Shown here piece after piece: positions 44,831-52,826 of a stretch of 64,000 nt of DNA (position 1 is the stretch's first letter; the number at the start of each line of letters is the position of its first letter). Made by a program: the position numbers and the translations under genes. The notes under the pieces were generated by a model. That model saw nothing but the letters and a program-made list of their open reading frames with translations, did not search any database and was not told the DNA's origin. The DNA comes from Oscillospiraceae bacterium (GTDB lineage Bacteria > Bacillota > Clostridia > Oscillospirales > Acutalibacteraceae): assembly GCA_031262985.1 (NCBI GenBank), contig JAISGQ010000021.1, positions 40,911 through 104,910 of the forward strand. The letters are read 5' to 3'.

Positions 44831-46351
44831 CTACTTCCCAATACAGAAGCGGGAGAACACCTCCGCGAGCAGCTTGTCCGTCACTCGCTCCCCCGTCAGC
44901 TCAAGCAGGTACTCCGCCGCCTTCTCCACCGTCACGGTCACTGCGTCGAGCGTCACGCCCGCCAGCAGCTCCTCCCGCGCCCTGCTCACCTCAACCAGCG
45001 CGTTTCGCGCCGCCGACAGCTGCCGCTCGTTGGCGAGGAGTACTCCTCCTCCCCCGTCGCCGCCTTCTCCTGCTCCGAGTGCCGCTTGTCCTGCTCCATC
45101 TGTCCGTTCCGTGGAGGAGTAGCCCAACGCTCGCTTAATTGTTTCTCTTAACTGCTCGAATCCCGATTTCTCCGCCGCAGAAATATTTACAGCATGTATT
45201 ATCCTGCTTCGTATATACTCTGCGTCTATATTCTGCTGCTTGTCCGATTTATTGATAACGGCTACACAATCACGATTTATAATGCTTTCTATTAACTCCC
45301 TGTCGTAATCGGTCAACTCCTCCGAGGAGTCGAAAACCGCGAGGATTAACTGCGCCTGTTCTATTTTCCTGCGGGCTTCTTTCACTCCGATACTCTCAAT
45401 CGGGTCGTCGCTCTCCCTTATTCCCGCAGTATCGGACACCCTGAGCAGGAGGTCGCCGAGGGAAATTTCCTCCTCCACCACATCTCTTGTAGTGCCGGGA
45501 ATGTCGGTAACAATACACCGCTCAAACCCCGCAAGGAAATTCATCAAGGAGGACTTCCCCACGTTAGGTCTGCCCGCGATTACTGTCCTCACTCCCTGCC
45601 GAAGGCGAAGCCCCTGCTCGGAGGAGGAGAGTATCTCCCTCAGCTTGGATTCTATGCGATACAAATCTTCTGCTAATTCCTCGCAGTCCACTACAGGCAG
45701 GTCGTCCTCCGGAAAGTCCGCCCACGCGGCGAGTGACGCGCCTGTCTTGGTCAGATTTTCAATTACATCGAAAATCTTCGAGGAGGTTCTCCCCTCATAT
45801 GCCGCGAGGGAGTCTCTCAGCTCCGCCTCTCCCTTAGCGGAAATTATCCCCATTACCGCCTCCGCTTGTATCAGAGAAATACGCCCGTTGAGGAAGGCGC
45901 GCTTGGTGAACTCCCCCGCTTCGGCAAGTGCCGCGCCGGCTGAAAGCACCGCGCGGAGTACCCGCGAGATGACCGCGCTTCCTCCGTGGCACTGCAGCTC
46001 GATTACGTCCTCCCCCGTGTAGCTCTTGGGAGAACGAAAAAAAAGAGCGATGCACTCGTCTATCTTCTCCTCCGCGCTGCCCGACTGAGCAGACGGAGCT
46101 ATCACCGCACCGTACTTCGCGGTGTAGCCCTTCGCCGCCGATATGTCTCCTCCGTCGGCTGGTTTGAATATTTTGCTCACTGTTTCGTATGCGCAACTCC
46201 CCGAAACACGCACCACGCCGATACCTCCCACGCCGGATGGAGTAGATACAGCCGCGATTGTCGCCTCCTCCGCCGTGGCGGGAGGGAGGGAGGAGGGAGA
46301 AGGAGAGGAGGACGCGTTCGTACTCCGCGCAGAGTATGTGTTATTGTGCAT
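44831..46351 (-). CDS. mnmE: tRNA modification GTPase MnmE
   Basis: 506 residues, with about 25 extra Ser/Pro/Thr-rich residues before the usual start (EEATIAAVSTPSGVGGIGVVRVSG). Tetrahydrofolate-binding N-domain, helical domain, and inserted G domain: GRPNVGKSSLMN (G1), DTAGIRESDD (G3), NKSD (G4). It ends in FCIGK, the conserved Cys motif of the family. A Gly/Ala-rich insertion (GAGQAALGAGEGGDGGGG) lies in the C-terminal part. Promoter at 46390-46418. Confidence 0.97.
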   Translation of the reverse strand: MHNNTYSARSTNASSSPSPSSLPPATAEEATIAAVSTPSGVGGIGVVRVSGSCAYETVSKIFKPADGGDISAAKGYTAKYGAVIAPSAQSGSAEEKIDECIALFFRSPKSYTGEDVIELQCHGGSAVISRVLRAVLSAGAALAEAGEFTKRAFLNGRISLIQAEAVMGIISAKGEAELRDSLAAYEGRTSSKIFDVIENLTKTGASLAAWADFPEDDLPVVDCEELAEDLYRIESKLREILSSSEQGLRLRQGVRTVIAGRPNVGKSSLMNFLAGFERCIVTDIPGTTRDVVEEEISLGDLLLRVSDTAGIRESDDPIESIGVKEARRKIEQAQLILAVFDSSEELTDYDRELIESIINRDCVAVINKSDKQQNIDAEYIRSRIIHAVNISAAEKSGFEQLRETIKRALGYSSTERTDGAGQAALGAGEGGDGGGGVLLANERQLSAARNALVEVSRAREELLAGVTLDAVTVTVEKAAEYLLELTGERVTDKLLAEVFSRFCIGK

Positions 46352-46389
46352 TTAATTCACACCGCCTTGTAATCTGATGTATACCGCAC

Positions 46390-46418
46390 ATTATACCACA
46401 ACTCCTCACATCTTTCAA
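46390..46418 (-). promoter_or_regulatory. Promoter of mnmE-mnmG-rsmG
   Basis: On the minus strand TTGAAA (46413-46418), 17 bp, TATAAT (46390-46395), about 40 bp before the mnmE start. Confidence 0.7.
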
Positions 46419-46482
46419 CTCGGGCAGAGGCTAAACACGGTAGAATAGATTGCTTTTGACGCTAAATCCGTTATATTAACGC

Positions 46483-46510
46483 TTGACATATTGTTATGTT
46501 ATGCTAAAAT
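46483..46510 (+). promoter_or_regulatory. Promoter of a possible small RNA
   Basis: TTGACA (46483-46488), 16-bp spacer, TAAAAT (46505-46510), on the plus strand. No gene begins nearby; a hairpin with terminator features lies about 55 bp downstream. Confidence 0.6.
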
Positions 46511-46516
46511 AAAGTC

Positions 46517-46612
46517 GAAAGGTGGCACTGTCCATAGGCGGTTCACCCTCAAATATTATTGACTGGAAAAATAGTCGCCAACTTTGTAGAGTGGGGCGGC
46601 TATTTCTCTTTA
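46517..46612 (+). ncRNA. Candidate small RNA with its own terminator
   Basis: Between the promoter at 46483 and a hairpin AAATAGTCGCC / GGCGGCTATTT (11 pairs, one G-U, loop ~15 nt) followed by CTCTTTATG. The start of the transcript, GGTGGCACTGTCCATAGGCGG, can form other short helices. No plausible coding sequence is seen inside. It might instead be a remnant of a larger element. The rest of the 656-bp gap 46352-47007 holds parS site 4 and AT-rich sequence. Confidence 0.4.
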
Positions 46613-46683
46613 TGTCCATTATTGATAATGTAAATCTACACCAAAAAAACAAGTACTTTTTCTCTCTTCCCTCCTCCTCAAAT

Positions 46684-46699
46684 TGTTTCACGTGAAACA
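46684..46699. promoter_or_regulatory. parS site 4
   Basis: Exact TGTTTCACGTGAAACA, 310 bp upstream of parA, the site closest to the partition genes. Confidence 0.92.
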
Positions 46700-47007
46700 T
46701 TTTCCTCCATTTACTATTCCTAAAACATTAGATTTCGTAGTATTTTCCCCGTAAATTCATGATTTTCCGCTCTATTTCCGACCTGTCTCCTCCTCGTAAT
46801 CTGAAAATCCCACTGTCTACAAATCTAAATTCAGTAGTTTTGACCAATTTTGCAAAAAACTCTTTCTTTTTGCCGTTATGTGTGATATACTGCAATTAAA
46901 AGGTATACACAGTCGTAGGCATAGGTATCCGCGCAGGTATACCCACACCGGCAGACACACCACTACATACAAAATTCAGTAGTATCAATACTTAGGAGGT
47001 GCAATTT

Positions 47008-47775
47008 TTGGGAAAGATAATTGCTGTTTCTAACCAGAAGGGCGGAGTAGGCAAAACCACCACGGCGGTCAACCTCGCCGCCGCTCTTGGACAGCAGAAG
47101 AAAAAGACCCTGCTCGTTGACGTCGATTCGCAGGGAAGCGCGACCTCCGCTCTCGGGGAGAGCAAGAAGCACATCACAAAAACCGCATATGACGTGATAA
47201 TGGGCAACGTCTCCGCCGCCGACGCAATGCGGCAGACGAGGTTTTCCAATCTCTGGCTAATCGCCGGAGGAGCTGACCTTGGCGGCTGTGAGATAGAGCT
47301 TGCCGACCTCGAGCGGCGCGAGCTGATGCTCAAGAAGGCACTCGCTCCCATTCGGGATGTGTTCGACTACATACTCATTGACTGCCCGCCCGCAGTGGGA
47401 CTTATCGACATCAACGCGCTTAGTGCTTCCGATTCGGTGCTGATACCCATGCAGCCTGAGTATTTCGCCCTCGAGGGCTTAGCTCAGCTGACCAACACCA
47501 TCTCGCTGGTGAGGAGGAACAACAACGCAACGCTTGAGATTGAGGGAGTGCTCATCACTATGTACGACAGCCGCCTCAACCTCACTCACGATGTTATCGA
47601 GCAGGTCAAGCAGTACTTCCCCCGTCAGATATTCAAGACCGTAATCCCCCGCAGTATCAGATTTTCGGAGGCGCAGAGCTACGGAGAGCCGATAACCTAC
47701 TTCGACAAGAAGAGCAAGGGAGCTGACTCCTACGAGGCATTGGCGAAGGAGATAATCAGGCGGAACAAGCGGTAG
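47008..47775 (+). CDS. parA: Chromosome partitioning ATPase ParA (Soj)
   Basis: 255 residues from TTG 47008, with AGGAGG 8 bp upstream (an in-frame GTG at 46999 overlaps that site). Deviant Walker A ATPase that binds DNA non-specifically and works with ParB on origin segregation and DnaA control. Walker A is QKGGVGKTTTAVN with the signature Lys; Walker A' DVDSQGSATS; Walker B LIDCPPAVGLI. Followed by parB after 226 bp that include element L6. Confidence 0.97.
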   Translation: MGKIIAVSNQKGGVGKTTTAVNLAAALGQQKKKTLLVDVDSQGSATSALGESKKHITKTAYDVIMGNVSAADAMRQTRFSNLWLIAGGADLGGCEIELADLERRELMLKKALAPIRDVFDYILIDCPPAVGLIDINALSASDSVLIPMQPEYFALEGLAQLTNTISLVRRNNNATLEIEGVLITMYDSRLNLTHDVIEQVKQYFPRQIFKTVIPRSIRFSEAQSYGEPITYFDKKSKGADSYEALAKEIIRRNKR

Positions 47776-47869
47776 GAGTTTATATAATGCGTAATTCATA
47801 ATGCGTAATTAAGGTACGGTATGCAAGCGCAAACCATATATTAATGAAAGGAGAGGCAGTGTCGGGCAG

Positions 47870-47975
47870 TATAGTTAATTAACTTAGAAAACACCAAGAA
47901 AACACGGGCGAAAAGCTTGGATTTGTGCGGTTTTCGCCCGCGGAGGCTTGATTGTTTTCTTGTTAATTTAGTATA
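47870..47975 (+). repeat. Long inverted-repeat element, copy L6, between parA and parB
   Basis: TATAGTTAATTAACTTAG to TTGTTAATTTAGTATA with inner stem ACGGGCGAAAAGC / GGTTTTCGCCCG. A good ribosome site (AAAGGAG, 47847-47853) lies just left of it and the parB start just right of it, so the element probably landed between the two. Confidence 0.85.
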
Positions 47976-48001
47976 TTAGCGCGGCAGTGCCGAATACACA
48001 T

Positions 48002-49000
48002 ATGGCGAGAAAGGGAGGTCTCGGAAAGGGCTTCGGTTCTCTTTTCGAGGACAACAACTTAAACATTGTCGGGACATCCGAAACTTTACCCGTCACCGAG
48101 CTTACACCCAACAGAAACCAGCCCCGCAAGGAGTTCGACCGGCAGTCTCTCGCAGAGCTTGCCGCCTCCATCACCGAGCTGGGAGTGATTCAGCCCATCC
48201 TCGTTAGGAGGCTTCCGGGCGGCGAACACCAGATAGTCGCGGGTGAGAGGAGATGGCGAGCCGCACAGCTTGCGGGGCTTACCTCCGTGCCTGTGGTTAT
48301 CCGCAGTCTCACCGAGCAGGAGGTTGACGAAATCGCACTTGTTGAAAATCTCCAGCGCGAGGACTTAAATCCCATCGAGGAGGCGGAGGGCTACGACCGG
48401 CTAATGCGTAACTACGACATGACGCAGGAGATTGTCTCGCAGAGAGTGGGAAAATCGCGTTCTGCCGTAGCTAACGCCGTGCGTCTGCTCTCACTGCCCG
48501 AGGCGGTAAAACAGATGCTCAGCAAGGGCGATTTGACCGTAGGTCACGCCCGTCCCCTGCTCTCCCTTTCTGACAAGTCGGAAATCAGCCGCATTGCCTC
48601 CTTGGTCTCCGAGAGAGGGCTGACAGTGCGTGATGTAGAGCGGCTTATCAAGAAGGAGAAGGACAAGGGGAAGGATAAGACCAACCTCCCCGAGGGCTAT
48701 GAGCGTGGAGTGGCTACAGGCGGTGCGGGAGGTTCAGTCGGTGCAGGAGGTGCGGGTAGTACTGCTCCTGCCGCTGAAATGACTGCTCCCTACGGCGCGG
48801 GTCAGGGGAGTTCCGCAAAACCCGCCGCGCAGAACGAAAACGACAGATATATTGAGGAGCTGGAGCTTGCCATGCGCGAGGAGCTTCGCCGCTACATCAA
48901 GATTACAGGCGGCAAAAACGGCAGAGGCAGAATCGAGATTGAGTTCTTCTCCCTCGAGGAGCTTGTAGATATTGCCATGCGTGTGGCGGGTAATAAGTGA
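48002..49000 (+). CDS. parB: Chromosome partitioning protein ParB (Spo0J)
   Basis: 332 residues from ATG 48002; GTG 47987 is an alternative. CTP-dependent DNA clamp that loads at parS and slides. N-terminal TELTPNRNQPRKEF, the CTP-binding GERRWRAAQLAG motif, the ENLQREDLNPIEEA motif, the helix-turn-helix VSQRVGKSRSAVANAVRLL, then a Gly/Ala-rich linker (~240-275) and a C-terminal dimerisation domain. No ribosome site stands directly upstream; the strong AAAGGAG is 150 bp away behind element L6. The cognate parS sites are present six times in the window. Confidence 0.97.
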   Translation: MARKGGLGKGFGSLFEDNNLNIVGTSETLPVTELTPNRNQPRKEFDRQSLAELAASITELGVIQPILVRRLPGGEHQIVAGERRWRAAQLAGLTSVPVVIRSLTEQEVDEIALVENLQREDLNPIEEAEGYDRLMRNYDMTQEIVSQRVGKSRSAVANAVRLLSLPEAVKQMLSKGDLTVGHARPLLSLSDKSEISRIASLVSERGLTVRDVERLIKKEKDKGKDKTNLPEGYERGVATGGAGGSVGAGGAGSTAPAAEMTAPYGAGQGSSAKPAAQNENDRYIEELELAMREELRRYIKITGGKNGRGRIEIEFFSLEELVDIAMRVAGNK

Positions 49001-49162
49001 GGAAGGGTATATGAATAGCCGCCTTCCCGTAGCAAAACTGCGGGAGGGGAGTATGAGCAAGTCTCTTTTTTTCACTCTGCTTCTCAGCCCAAGGGTTGAG
49101 GCGAGGCATTACACCCGCGTTTCAACTGTAATTACAGGGAAAAATTGAAGGAGGGAAGCACT

Positions 49163-49546
49163 ATAGGTCGCAATGCGACCTATACAGGAAACCCCCGACG
49201 AGGGTTTCCTACGCGAGAAATGTCCTTAGGGACATTTCTCCCTACCTTCCTGCGTTTTTGAACGATTAGAGAGTTTCGCTCTCTGCGGAGAGCGACTTAG
49301 GGGGCTGTCCGATTCAAAATTAACTTAGAAAACAACAAAGAAAAGCACGAAAAAGCTTTCGCATATGGATTTTTTGGGCTTTTCTTGCATTGTTTTGTTA
49401 GTTAATTTTGAATGTGAACCATGCAAGCCTTTAAAAAGGCTTGACCTAAATTTTGCCTCCTTGGCAACAGATTACAGTTGTGCTTTGCCTTTTTGGCAAC
49501 AGATTGCAGTTGTGCGTAGCCTTCTTGTCAACAGATTTCAGTTAAG
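49163..49546 (-). repeat. Multi-hairpin array H5, interrupted by element S3
   Basis: Minus-oriented. TATAGGTCGC-AAT-GCGACCTATA, GGAAACCC-CCGACGA-GGGTTTCC, GAAATGTCC-TTAG-GGACATTTC, TCGCTCTCTGCGGAGAGCGA, half of the TTAGG stem, element S3, CAAGCCTTTAAAAAGGCTTG, then three iterons (TTGGCAACAGATT twice, TTGTCAACAGATT). The fourth-listed stem pair GAAATGTCC/GGACATTTC differs from AAAATGTCC/GGACATTTT on both arms. Confidence 0.88.
49315..49412 (+). repeat. Short inverted-repeat element S3 inside array H5
   Basis: Almost identical to S2 (19206-19302), and likewise placed after CTGTCCGATTC in its host array. Inverted ends AAATTAACTTAGAAAACAA / TTGTTTTGTTAGTTAATTTT; inner stem AAGAAAAGC / GCTTTTCTT. 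Confidence 0.82.
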
Positions 49547-49553
49547 TGTTAGG

Positions 49554-51449
49554 ATGATAATTTTGAGTAATCCAATCGGAGTAAAAATATTCGATTCGCG
49601 GGATTCTGCCTACAGAAACCCCGTAGGCGCAGTGGAGGAGGGCACTCAGATTCACTTCAAAGTGTGCGTACCCCGCCACCTCTGTGCCTCAGCAGTCACG
49701 CTTCGCATACGAAACGAGCATACAGCAGAAACCGGCACAGGCAATATGTTCTGGTGCGGCATGGAGGGGGAGAGCCACGAGTGGTGGGAGGTAGACTTTA
49801 CTCCTCCTACATCGGGGCTTTGGTTCTACCACTTCGACATTGCCGGAGCTGCCGGGGGCAGCTACAAAATCAGTAGAGCATGGGGCAGCGTAGGAGAAAT
49901 CACTCCCGCCCTCTCGGAGTGGCAGCTCTCCGTCTGGGAGAGCGGGTACACCGTCCCGAACTGGCTTGAGGGAGGGATAATCTATCAGATTTTCCCCGAC
50001 AGGTTCGCAAAATCGGGAGAGATACACAACAACGTCCCCTCTGACAGAATTATCCACCATAGCTTTGACGAGCCTGTTGATTGGAGACCGAACAGCGAGG
50101 GGAAAATCCTCAACAACGACTATTTTGGCGGCGACTTGGAGGGAATCAGACAGCACCTCCCCCGCATAAAGGAGCTGGGAGCGACCTGCATCTACCTCAA
50201 CCCGATATTCGAGGCGCATGAGAACCACCGCTACAACACCGCCTGCTATGAGCGGATTGACCCACTCCTTGGCACTGAGGAGGATTTTCGGAGGCTCTGC
50301 AAGGAGGCGGAAAAACTCGGAATCAAGATTATCCTCGACGGCGTATTCAGTCACACAGGCGCGGACAGCGTCTACTTCAACAAAACGGGGAGGTACGAGG
50401 GCGGCGGCGCGTTTAACTCACCCGATTCCCCTTACAGAAGCTGGTATAAATTCACAAATTGGCCGCATGAGTACCACTCGTGGTGGGGGATTATCACCCT
50501 GCCCGAGGTTGTCGAGGAGGACGAAAACTACCTCGACTACATCTGCGGCAAGGACGGCATCCTCCGCCGCTGGCTTCGCGCGGGAGCTTCAGGCTGGAGG
50601 CTGGACGTCGCAGACGAACTGCCCGACATATTCCTCGACCGTCTCCGCGCGGCAGTCAAGGAGGAGAAGCCCGACGCGCTCATTATGGGCGAGGTGTGGG
50701 AGGACGCGACAAACAAAGTCGCCTACTCCGTTCGCCGCCGCTACCTCTTCGGAAAACAGCTCGATTCAGTCATGAACTATCCGTTTAAGGACGCTGTTCT
50801 CGGCTTCGTCACGGGCTGGGACGCAAAGGCGGCTATGGAGACCATCTTGTCGGTAGTGGAAAACTACCCTCCGCAGGTGCTTCACTCGCTGATGAACTTA
50901 GTCGGCTCGCACGACACAATGAGAGTGCTTACCCTGCTTGCAGGCGAACCCCTGCGCGGTCAAGGCAGGGAGTGGCAGTCACTGCAAAAAATGTCCCCTG
51001 ACGCGAAGGCGCGTGGAGCTAATCTCCTGCGGCTCGCCACCGTCATGCAGTACACTCTACCAGGCGTCCCCTCCATCTACTACGGAGACGAGGCGGGCGT
51101 AGAGGGGTATCTCGACCCCTTCTGCCGCTCTCCCTACCCGTGGGGGAAGGAGAACGCGGATCTGCTCGAGTGGTACGTCAAGCTCGGTGAGCTGAGAGCC
51201 TCCCTCCCCTGCCTTAAAAACGGGGAGTTCGCTTCAATTCACGCCGAACGCTCCTTCATCTCCTACACCCGAACATCCGACGAGGAGGCAATTTTAGTCG
51301 CACTCAACGCCGCTTGGAACGAGGAACAGCTCCTCCTCCCCGACGAGTTTATCGGCGCGGAGTGCCTGCTGGGCGAGTACGACGGGAATGAGATTCTCCG
51401 CGTTGCGGCAACAAGCTTTGTAGTGCTGCGGGTACGGTTTCCGATATGA
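49554..51449 (+). CDS. GH13 family alpha-glucan hydrolase (neopullulanase-like)
   Basis: 631 residues from ATG 49554; TTG at 49563 with AGGA about 8 bp before it is an alternative. No signal peptide, so probably cytoplasmic. An N-terminal beta domain (~1-130, CBM34-like) precedes the TIM barrel. The four GH13 regions are clear: DGVFSHTG (~262), GWRLDVADE with the Asp nucleophile (~350), GEVWED with the acid Glu (~380) and VGSHDT (~453). A C-terminal beta domain ends the protein. The CBM34-like start suggests cyclomaltodextrinase/neopullulanase; exact linkage unknown. Array H5 ends 8 bp before the start codon, leaving little room for its own leader. A terminator follows the stop. Confidence 0.9.
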   Translation: MIILSNPIGVKIFDSRDSAYRNPVGAVEEGTQIHFKVCVPRHLCASAVTLRIRNEHTAETGTGNMFWCGMEGESHEWWEVDFTPPTSGLWFYHFDIAGAAGGSYKISRAWGSVGEITPALSEWQLSVWESGYTVPNWLEGGIIYQIFPDRFAKSGEIHNNVPSDRIIHHSFDEPVDWRPNSEGKILNNDYFGGDLEGIRQHLPRIKELGATCIYLNPIFEAHENHRYNTACYERIDPLLGTEEDFRRLCKEAEKLGIKIILDGVFSHTGADSVYFNKTGRYEGGGAFNSPDSPYRSWYKFTNWPHEYHSWWGIITLPEVVEEDENYLDYICGKDGILRRWLRAGASGWRLDVADELPDIFLDRLRAAVKEEKPDALIMGEVWEDATNKVAYSVRRRYLFGKQLDSVMNYPFKDAVLGFVTGWDAKAAMETILSVVENYPPQVLHSLMNLVGSHDTMRVLTLLAGEPLRGQGREWQSLQKMSPDAKARGANLLRLATVMQYTLPGVPSIYYGDEAGVEGYLDPFCRSPYPWGKENADLLEWYVKLGELRASLPCLKNGEFASIHAERSFISYTRTSDEEAILVALNAAWNEEQLLLPDEFIGAECLLGEYDGNEILRVAATSFVVLRVRFPI

Positions 51450-51454
51450 AAATA

Positions 51455-51503
51455 AACAAGCTCCGTGCCGCGAAGGCGTAGCCTTCTTCGCACGGAGCTT
51501 GTT
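51455..51503 (+). terminator. Terminator of the GH13 gene
   Basis: AACAAGCTCCGTGC / GCACGGAGCTTGTT (14 pairs) with an inner helix CGAAGGC-GTA-GCCTTC. It starts 5 bp after the stop. In transcript direction it is followed by CAGTTGACA-type repeats (51505-51540). Confidence 0.8.
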
Positions 51504-51564
51504 CAGTTGACAGCCCCACAAGTGACAGGTGACAGTTAAGGAACGGCTTCGCACCTGCGATATG

Positions 51565-51595
51565 TATTAAATTAACAAGAAAACAATCAAGTCTC
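51565..51595 (+). repeat. Remnant end of a long inverted-repeat element
   Basis: TTAAATTAACAAGAAAACAATCAAG matches the right end of the long family in reverse; the other half is missing. It adjoins parS site 5. Confidence 0.6.
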
Positions 51596-51607
51596 CCTCC
51601 CTGAAAA

Positions 51608-51623
51608 TGTTTCACGTGAAACA
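51608..51623. promoter_or_regulatory. parS site 5, within a terminator-like palindrome
   Basis: Exact TGTTTCACGTGAAACA, flanked by CCCTCCCTGAAA on the left and TTTCAGGGAGGG on the right, so the palindrome spans about 44 bp with one A/A mismatch. It sits between the convergent GH13 gene and the membrane-protein gene at 51778. Confidence 0.92.
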
Positions 51624-51697
51624 ATTTCAGGGAGGGATAATCAGTATCCGTCAAATTACAGCGGATTTGCGCCTCCGCCTCAACTGAGAGATGAAAA

Positions 51698-51738
51698 ATC
51701 CTCCGCCGAATGACACCTTATGTCATTCGGCGGAGGAT
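51698..51738 (-). terminator. Terminator with TGACA core
   Basis: ATCCTCCGCCGAATGACA and TGTCATTCGGCGGAGGAT pair over 18 positions around CCTTA. It shares the AATGACA/TGTCATT core with the terminators at 12168 and 52663. Confidence 0.8.
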
Positions 51739-51777
51739 AACTGTCAACTGTCACTTGTCAACTGTCAACTGAGCAAA
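51739..51777 (-). repeat. CAGTTGACA repeats between stop and terminator
   Basis: Plus-strand AACTGTCAACTGTCACTTGTCAACTGTCAACTG-type array (several 7-bp units), filling the interval between the stop of the gene at 51778 and its terminator. Confidence 0.8.
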
Positions 51778-52548
51778 TCAACTGTCCCCTGTCTCCCCGT
51801 CCGTAGGAGTAACCGCATCGCTCCCCGACAAATCACTGCCCGAAACGGGGTCAACAATAATCAAATTCGCCTCGTCAATAGGGATAGGAGTGCCCTTCAC
51901 GTAGGTCTTGTATGTAAACGGGTAGTGATACACCCTATTCGTGCCCGTGTCGCTGTCGAAGGCGACAAAAATCTTGATTTTGTACGCCATAGGCAGCTTT
52001 CCGCTGGGAGTTTCGGCGTCAAACGGATAGACGGAGACGGTTTTCTGCTCCCCCTCCTCGTCCGCATCGTTTTCGATATATTTCGTTGGGAAGAAGTGCC
52101 GGTCGTACTGAGAGTACGCCTCCTTAATCCTGTAGAAGTCGTCCTTATATTCAAATGAGAACATCCCGTTCATAAGCTCGGTATACGCCATGCCCGTGAT
52201 TATCAAAAATCCCACAACCACAAGCTTTACGGGAGTAACCCGAAGGAATTTCTTCCACTTTATCTTCCTCAAAATCATGAGTACGAAGAAGAAGAGAATC
52301 ATGCCCGCCACACCCAGCATAATCTTCGCCATCAGTTCCATTCCCATGCTGACGAACAGTATCCCGTCAACAATCATCAGCGGATACTCCATAGTCGAGA
52401 GTATGATATACGAGAACAGAAGAAGGTACAAAATCAGCATAAGGAAGCGGGACAGCCCCACTCTCTCGCTGTCGGTGTAGTAGAGAATGACCGCGCCGCC
52501 CACCGACAATAGAAACACAAAAATAGAAATAAGTCCGAAAATACTCAT
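51778..52548 (-). CDS. Membrane protein of unknown function
   Basis: 256 residues from ATG 52548, with GGAG 6 bp upstream. Four hydrophobic helices in the first ~125 residues (SIFGLISIFVFLLSVGG..., FLMLILYLLLFSYIIL, a Met-rich helix MGMELMAKIMLGVAGMILFFF, VKLVVVGFLIITGMAY), then an outside domain of about 130 residues with an acidic Ser/Asp tail. No family is recognised. It ends 230 bp from the next minus-strand gene, with a similar terminator module in both. Confidence 0.65.
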   Translation of the reverse strand: MSIFGLISIFVFLLSVGGAVILYYTDSERVGLSRFLMLILYLLLFSYIILSTMEYPLMIVDGILFVSMGMELMAKIMLGVAGMILFFFVLMILRKIKWKKFLRVTPVKLVVVGFLIITGMAYTELMNGMFSFEYKDDFYRIKEAYSQYDRHFFPTKYIENDADEEGEQKTVSVYPFDAETPSGKLPMAYKIKIFVAFDSDTGTNRVYHYPFTYKTYVKGTPIPIDEANLIIVDPVSGSDLSGSDAVTPTDGETGDS

Positions 52549-52662
52549 ATCAATCTCCATTCCGCCGACTGCTCGGCTGTACTGTTTTTGCTGTTTGCCG
52601 TACCTTATGTATCTGCCGTACCTATCGTACCTGCCCTGTACCTATCGAACTCGCCGTACCTT

Positions 52663-52699
52663 CTCCGCCGAATGACACCCTGTGTCATTTTGCGGCGGA
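52663..52699 (-). terminator. Terminator with TGACAC core
   Basis: TCCGCCGAATGACAC, loop CCT, GTGTCATTTTGCGGCGGA, one bulge. Same core as the terminators at 12168 and 51698. The repeats at 52700-52826 lie between it and the stop of the gene at 52827. Confidence 0.7.
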
Positions 52700-52826
52700 C
52701 AACTTTGCACTTTCAATTTTCAACTTTCAACTTGAACCATCCCGCCGCAGCGGCGTTCCCATAACTGTCAACTGTCACTTGTCAACTGTCAACTGAGCAA
52801 GTCACTTGTCAACTGTCAACTGAACC
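52700..52826 (-). repeat. Short repeats after the gene at 52827
   Basis: CTTTCAATTTTCAACTTTCAACTTG followed by two blocks of AACTGTCAACTGTCACTTGTCAACTG (52764-52823). Confidence 0.75.

Noticed and set aside
46494..46700. 68-codon minus-strand frame overlapping parS site 4
   Set aside because: Its start lies inside the parS palindrome, it has no ribosome site and runs through the small-RNA terminator.
49365..49553. N-terminal extension of the GH13 enzyme
   Set aside because: It would translate element S3 and array H5 sequence.
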